A stretch of 64,000 nucleotides of DNA from Trochalopteron elliotii (lineage: Eukaryota > Chordata > Aves > Passeriformes > Leiothrichidae): contig JANPWX010000215.1 in assembly GCA_024734555.1 (NCBI GenBank), positions 4,798,817-4,862,816 on the forward strand, given 5' to 3'. Within the stretch, counting starts at the first letter, position 1; every line of letters begins with the position of its first letter. Position numbers and translations under genes: made by a program. The notes below the pieces were generated by a model. That model was not told the DNA's origin, made no database searches, and saw nothing but the letters and a program-made list of their open reading frames with translations. Below are positions 61,977 through 64,000 of this stretch, one piece after another.

Positions 61977-63589
61977 AGGTTTGTAAAGAAAATGTTAGAA
62001 TAATCCAAATTAATAATTTCAATTAATATACTCAGATTGTCAAAATAGATTGCCTGAATTATTTTGTAAGCTAATTTATTACTCAGATATTTTTCAAAAA
62101 TGGAGACCTGAACTTTTAATGAAAGGCTTTTCAATAACTTACTAAAAGTGAAATACACTAACTGGGAAATTCTAAATGCCTACCTATGGCAACCCATGTT
62201 GTAATCTGTCTTATGTATTCTGCTACCATTTAAAAATATGTGTCAAATGTTTACAGAATAATTTGTTACACATCTTTTTTGTGTGTCAGCATTATCATGA
62301 GTAGAGAAAAGGATGAAAAGATACGCTCATAAAAGAAATGGCATTGTATGCAGTACTATGTACTTTTAAAGTATATATTTGCATAATAGTTGCAGTGTTT
62401 CTCTAGTTACCTATTTTCTTCAGGTAGTCACTTATCTATAAAGTTTTTAGTTCTGTCTCAACACAGATGCCATGTTGGTTGCTATCTGTGGGGCTTTTTA
62501 TCAAAGGCAGTGATCTGCTTATGATCCCTCATTGAAAAATGAGATTTGAAGTACTTAATTTAAATGTTAAATGTATGCCTTTTTAAGTGTATGTTTAAAG
62601 TATTTTGTGTCTTAATTTCCACAACAATATAGCAGTGTACTTGTATAAATGCATAACACAGAAAGAAATGTTACTTTAGAAGTAGGTATGCAATTAATTT
62701 ATTATAGATGCAAGTTATGAACACATTAATTTTTTTTCTGGCTTACTAACACAGGAGCATGTATTTCAGTTCCTTGTTGACATTACAGGTGCCTACATAG
62801 TATTGATAATGGTAAATAAACAGAAATAATATAATTATGTAGGATTTGTGATTGAGGATGACTTTTCAAGTCATGGACTCTTATAGTGAAAAGAAACAAA
62901 TATGCTTTGGTAGTATCCCATAATAGAAGAATGCTACACAGACTTCCCCAACAACTAGATCTCCTGAACAAAGCAATCAGGTCCTGGTCTGAATGGTGGG
63001 TTCTTGCAACAGTGTTTTCATCTGGATTGCATCAGACTCCCCAACCCCTAGTTCTGCTGAAATCTTGCAACCCAGCTGACTCATGGTCTTGCATGATCTC
63101 CCTGGCACGTGTGCGGTCATTGCTGGAGAGTGTCTTAAACTATGTACAAATCATCTCCTAAGTAATCTTAACATCAGAAATTATTGTATGTGACCATTTC
63201 TACATCTAGAGGAACAGGTTACTGTCTATTTGCAAGTGTCTTATCTATGTGCAGTTTGGTTGATTCTGCTGCAGAAACTGCCTAAGCATCTCTCTGAATG
63301 ACTCCATTCAGGATGATAATCAGCACACTGAAACAGATGAGTTTATCAAGACACAGCAGGACCTGCCTGGGGCAATCATTGGAACCATCCAAAATTCCCA
63401 CCTGGCAAGGTCCTTTGGCAATTAGTCAAAATACATATTTGCAGCTAGAGTTGTAAGTAGGTCCTTTTATTTTATCCCTGTAGAGAACTCCCTGGGAAGT
63501 TCCTGTGCCACCTAGGGAATTAAGGTCTCAGGTGCACTGGATGTGCACAGAGGCACAGCCCTGTTACCAAGCTGCACAACAATTAGAAT

Positions 63590-64000
63590 AGACATGGGCC
63601 TGGACAGAAGAGGCAATCAAGACGTGCTGGTTGATTTCTTGAGGATCTCCTCGTGCCTGCTCCGTCCTGATGTGTAGACAGTCAAGCTGCTGGGAGGTCT
63701 ACATGGATTAACAAAGAGGTCATAGCAGAAATCTGACATTAAAGGGAAGCATAAGGGAAGTCAAAAGAAGGACAGGTGATTCTGGGGGAAAAAGGGAGAT
63801 AGAGGGCCTGCAAAGCCAAAGCTCACTTGGAGTTTAATCTGGCAAGGGGCATTAAGAACAAGAGCGATGTGAAGTGCTTCTGCAGCTGAATCAGCCACAA
63901 AAGGGAGACTACTGAAAATGTCCGACTACTTCTAATGGCACAGGGGATTTGGTGACAGGGAGCATGGAGCATGCTGAGATGTTCAATATCTTCTCCATCC
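63590..64000 (+). mobile_element. CR1 LINE ORF2 internal fragment, sense, continuing past the window
   Basis: Plus-strand translation, across frameshifts and stops, resembles the CR1 ORF2 linker between the endonuclease and the reverse transcriptase. It shows STWINKEV near 63700 (family WxNxEL-type motif), then a basic stretch, then FNLARGIKNK and ISHKRETTENVRLLL near 63830-63940, where the family has a 'K(Y/F)I..KRK(T/A).ENV.PLL' pattern, followed by 'gggatttggtgacaggga' and 'catgctgagatgttcaat'. Stops and frame changes show it is dead. The left boundary is approximate, because similarity fades between 63500 and 63600. The reverse-transcriptase core, if present, lies beyond the window. Confidence 0.82.

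Larger units (their letters stand above)
57381..63589. other. About 6.2 kb of unique DNA with possible conserved non-coding and exon-like parts
   Basis: No transposon recognised until the CR1 at 63590. It contains a 10-bp perfect hairpin (58101-58127), a weak exon candidate (58762-58796), a block that reads like conserved non-coding DNA (about 59100-60000) and a short 12-bp tandem repeat (61944-61976). Confidence 0.4.

Noticed and set aside
1..64000. CRISPR array, prokaryotic operon, phage or plasmid system
   Set aside because: No regularly spaced repeats, no ribosome-binding sites with long ORFs, and the bird LINE content shows this is vertebrate chromosomal DNA.
1..64000. tRNA, snRNA, rRNA or microRNA genes
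   Set aside because: I saw no cloverleaf with A/B boxes, no U-snRNA-like starts and no hairpin long enough for a microRNA precursor. A covariance-model scan could still find a degraded copy.

Overview
The window looks like non-coding vertebrate, almost certainly avian, chromosomal DNA. The main evidence is ten fragments of the bird LINE CR1 (chicken repeat 1), recognised by their conserved 3' UTR and ORF2 sequence, plus one LTR-type repeat that resembles a bird endogenous-retrovirus LTR. There are no operons, no prokaryotic gene organisation and no long open reading frames. The longest ORFs are low complexity, cross an assembly gap, or are shadows of CR1. The background is AT-rich unique sequence with simple repeats, as expected for a large intron or an intergenic gene desert.

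Layout. 1-7.1 kb: AT-rich unique DNA with three antisense CR1 copies (about 515-1150, 4193-4540, 6745-7135) and T/G-rich simple repeats. 7.1-19.2 kb: unique DNA with a short CR1 fragment (about 12258-12440), a T26 run and one long, heavily decayed antisense CR1 (about 16043-17225) that still shows remnants of the reverse-transcriptase region. 19267-19377: the only stretch that looks like a genuine exon, with a strong acceptor, a strong donor and a start codon in good context near its 3' end. 21.3-23.6 kb: a sense CR1 tail, then an antisense CR1 interrupted by a 397-base N gap whose two edges are an identical 50-base sequence. 23.6-48.8 kb: mostly unique DNA with a (TTTATA)11 microsatellite, an A29 run, one CR1 fragment, the LTR-like repeat (about 39965-40455) and several small perfect hairpins. 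48.9-64 kb: a sense CR1 fragment encoding the ORF2 C-terminus, long unique blocks that read like conserved non-coding DNA (about 55480-55870 and 59100-60000), an AT dinucleotide repeat, a weak second candidate exon (58762-58796), and a sense CR1 that runs off the right edge.

Interpretation (inference). The candidate exon, the apparent T-richness of the + strand and the excess of antisense CR1 copies (7 of 10) would all fit a large intron, or the 5' region, of a gene transcribed on the + strand. I could not identify that gene. I saw no novel multi-gene system. The most checkable oddity is the duplicated 50-base flank around the assembly gap, which suggests the gap may be artificial.
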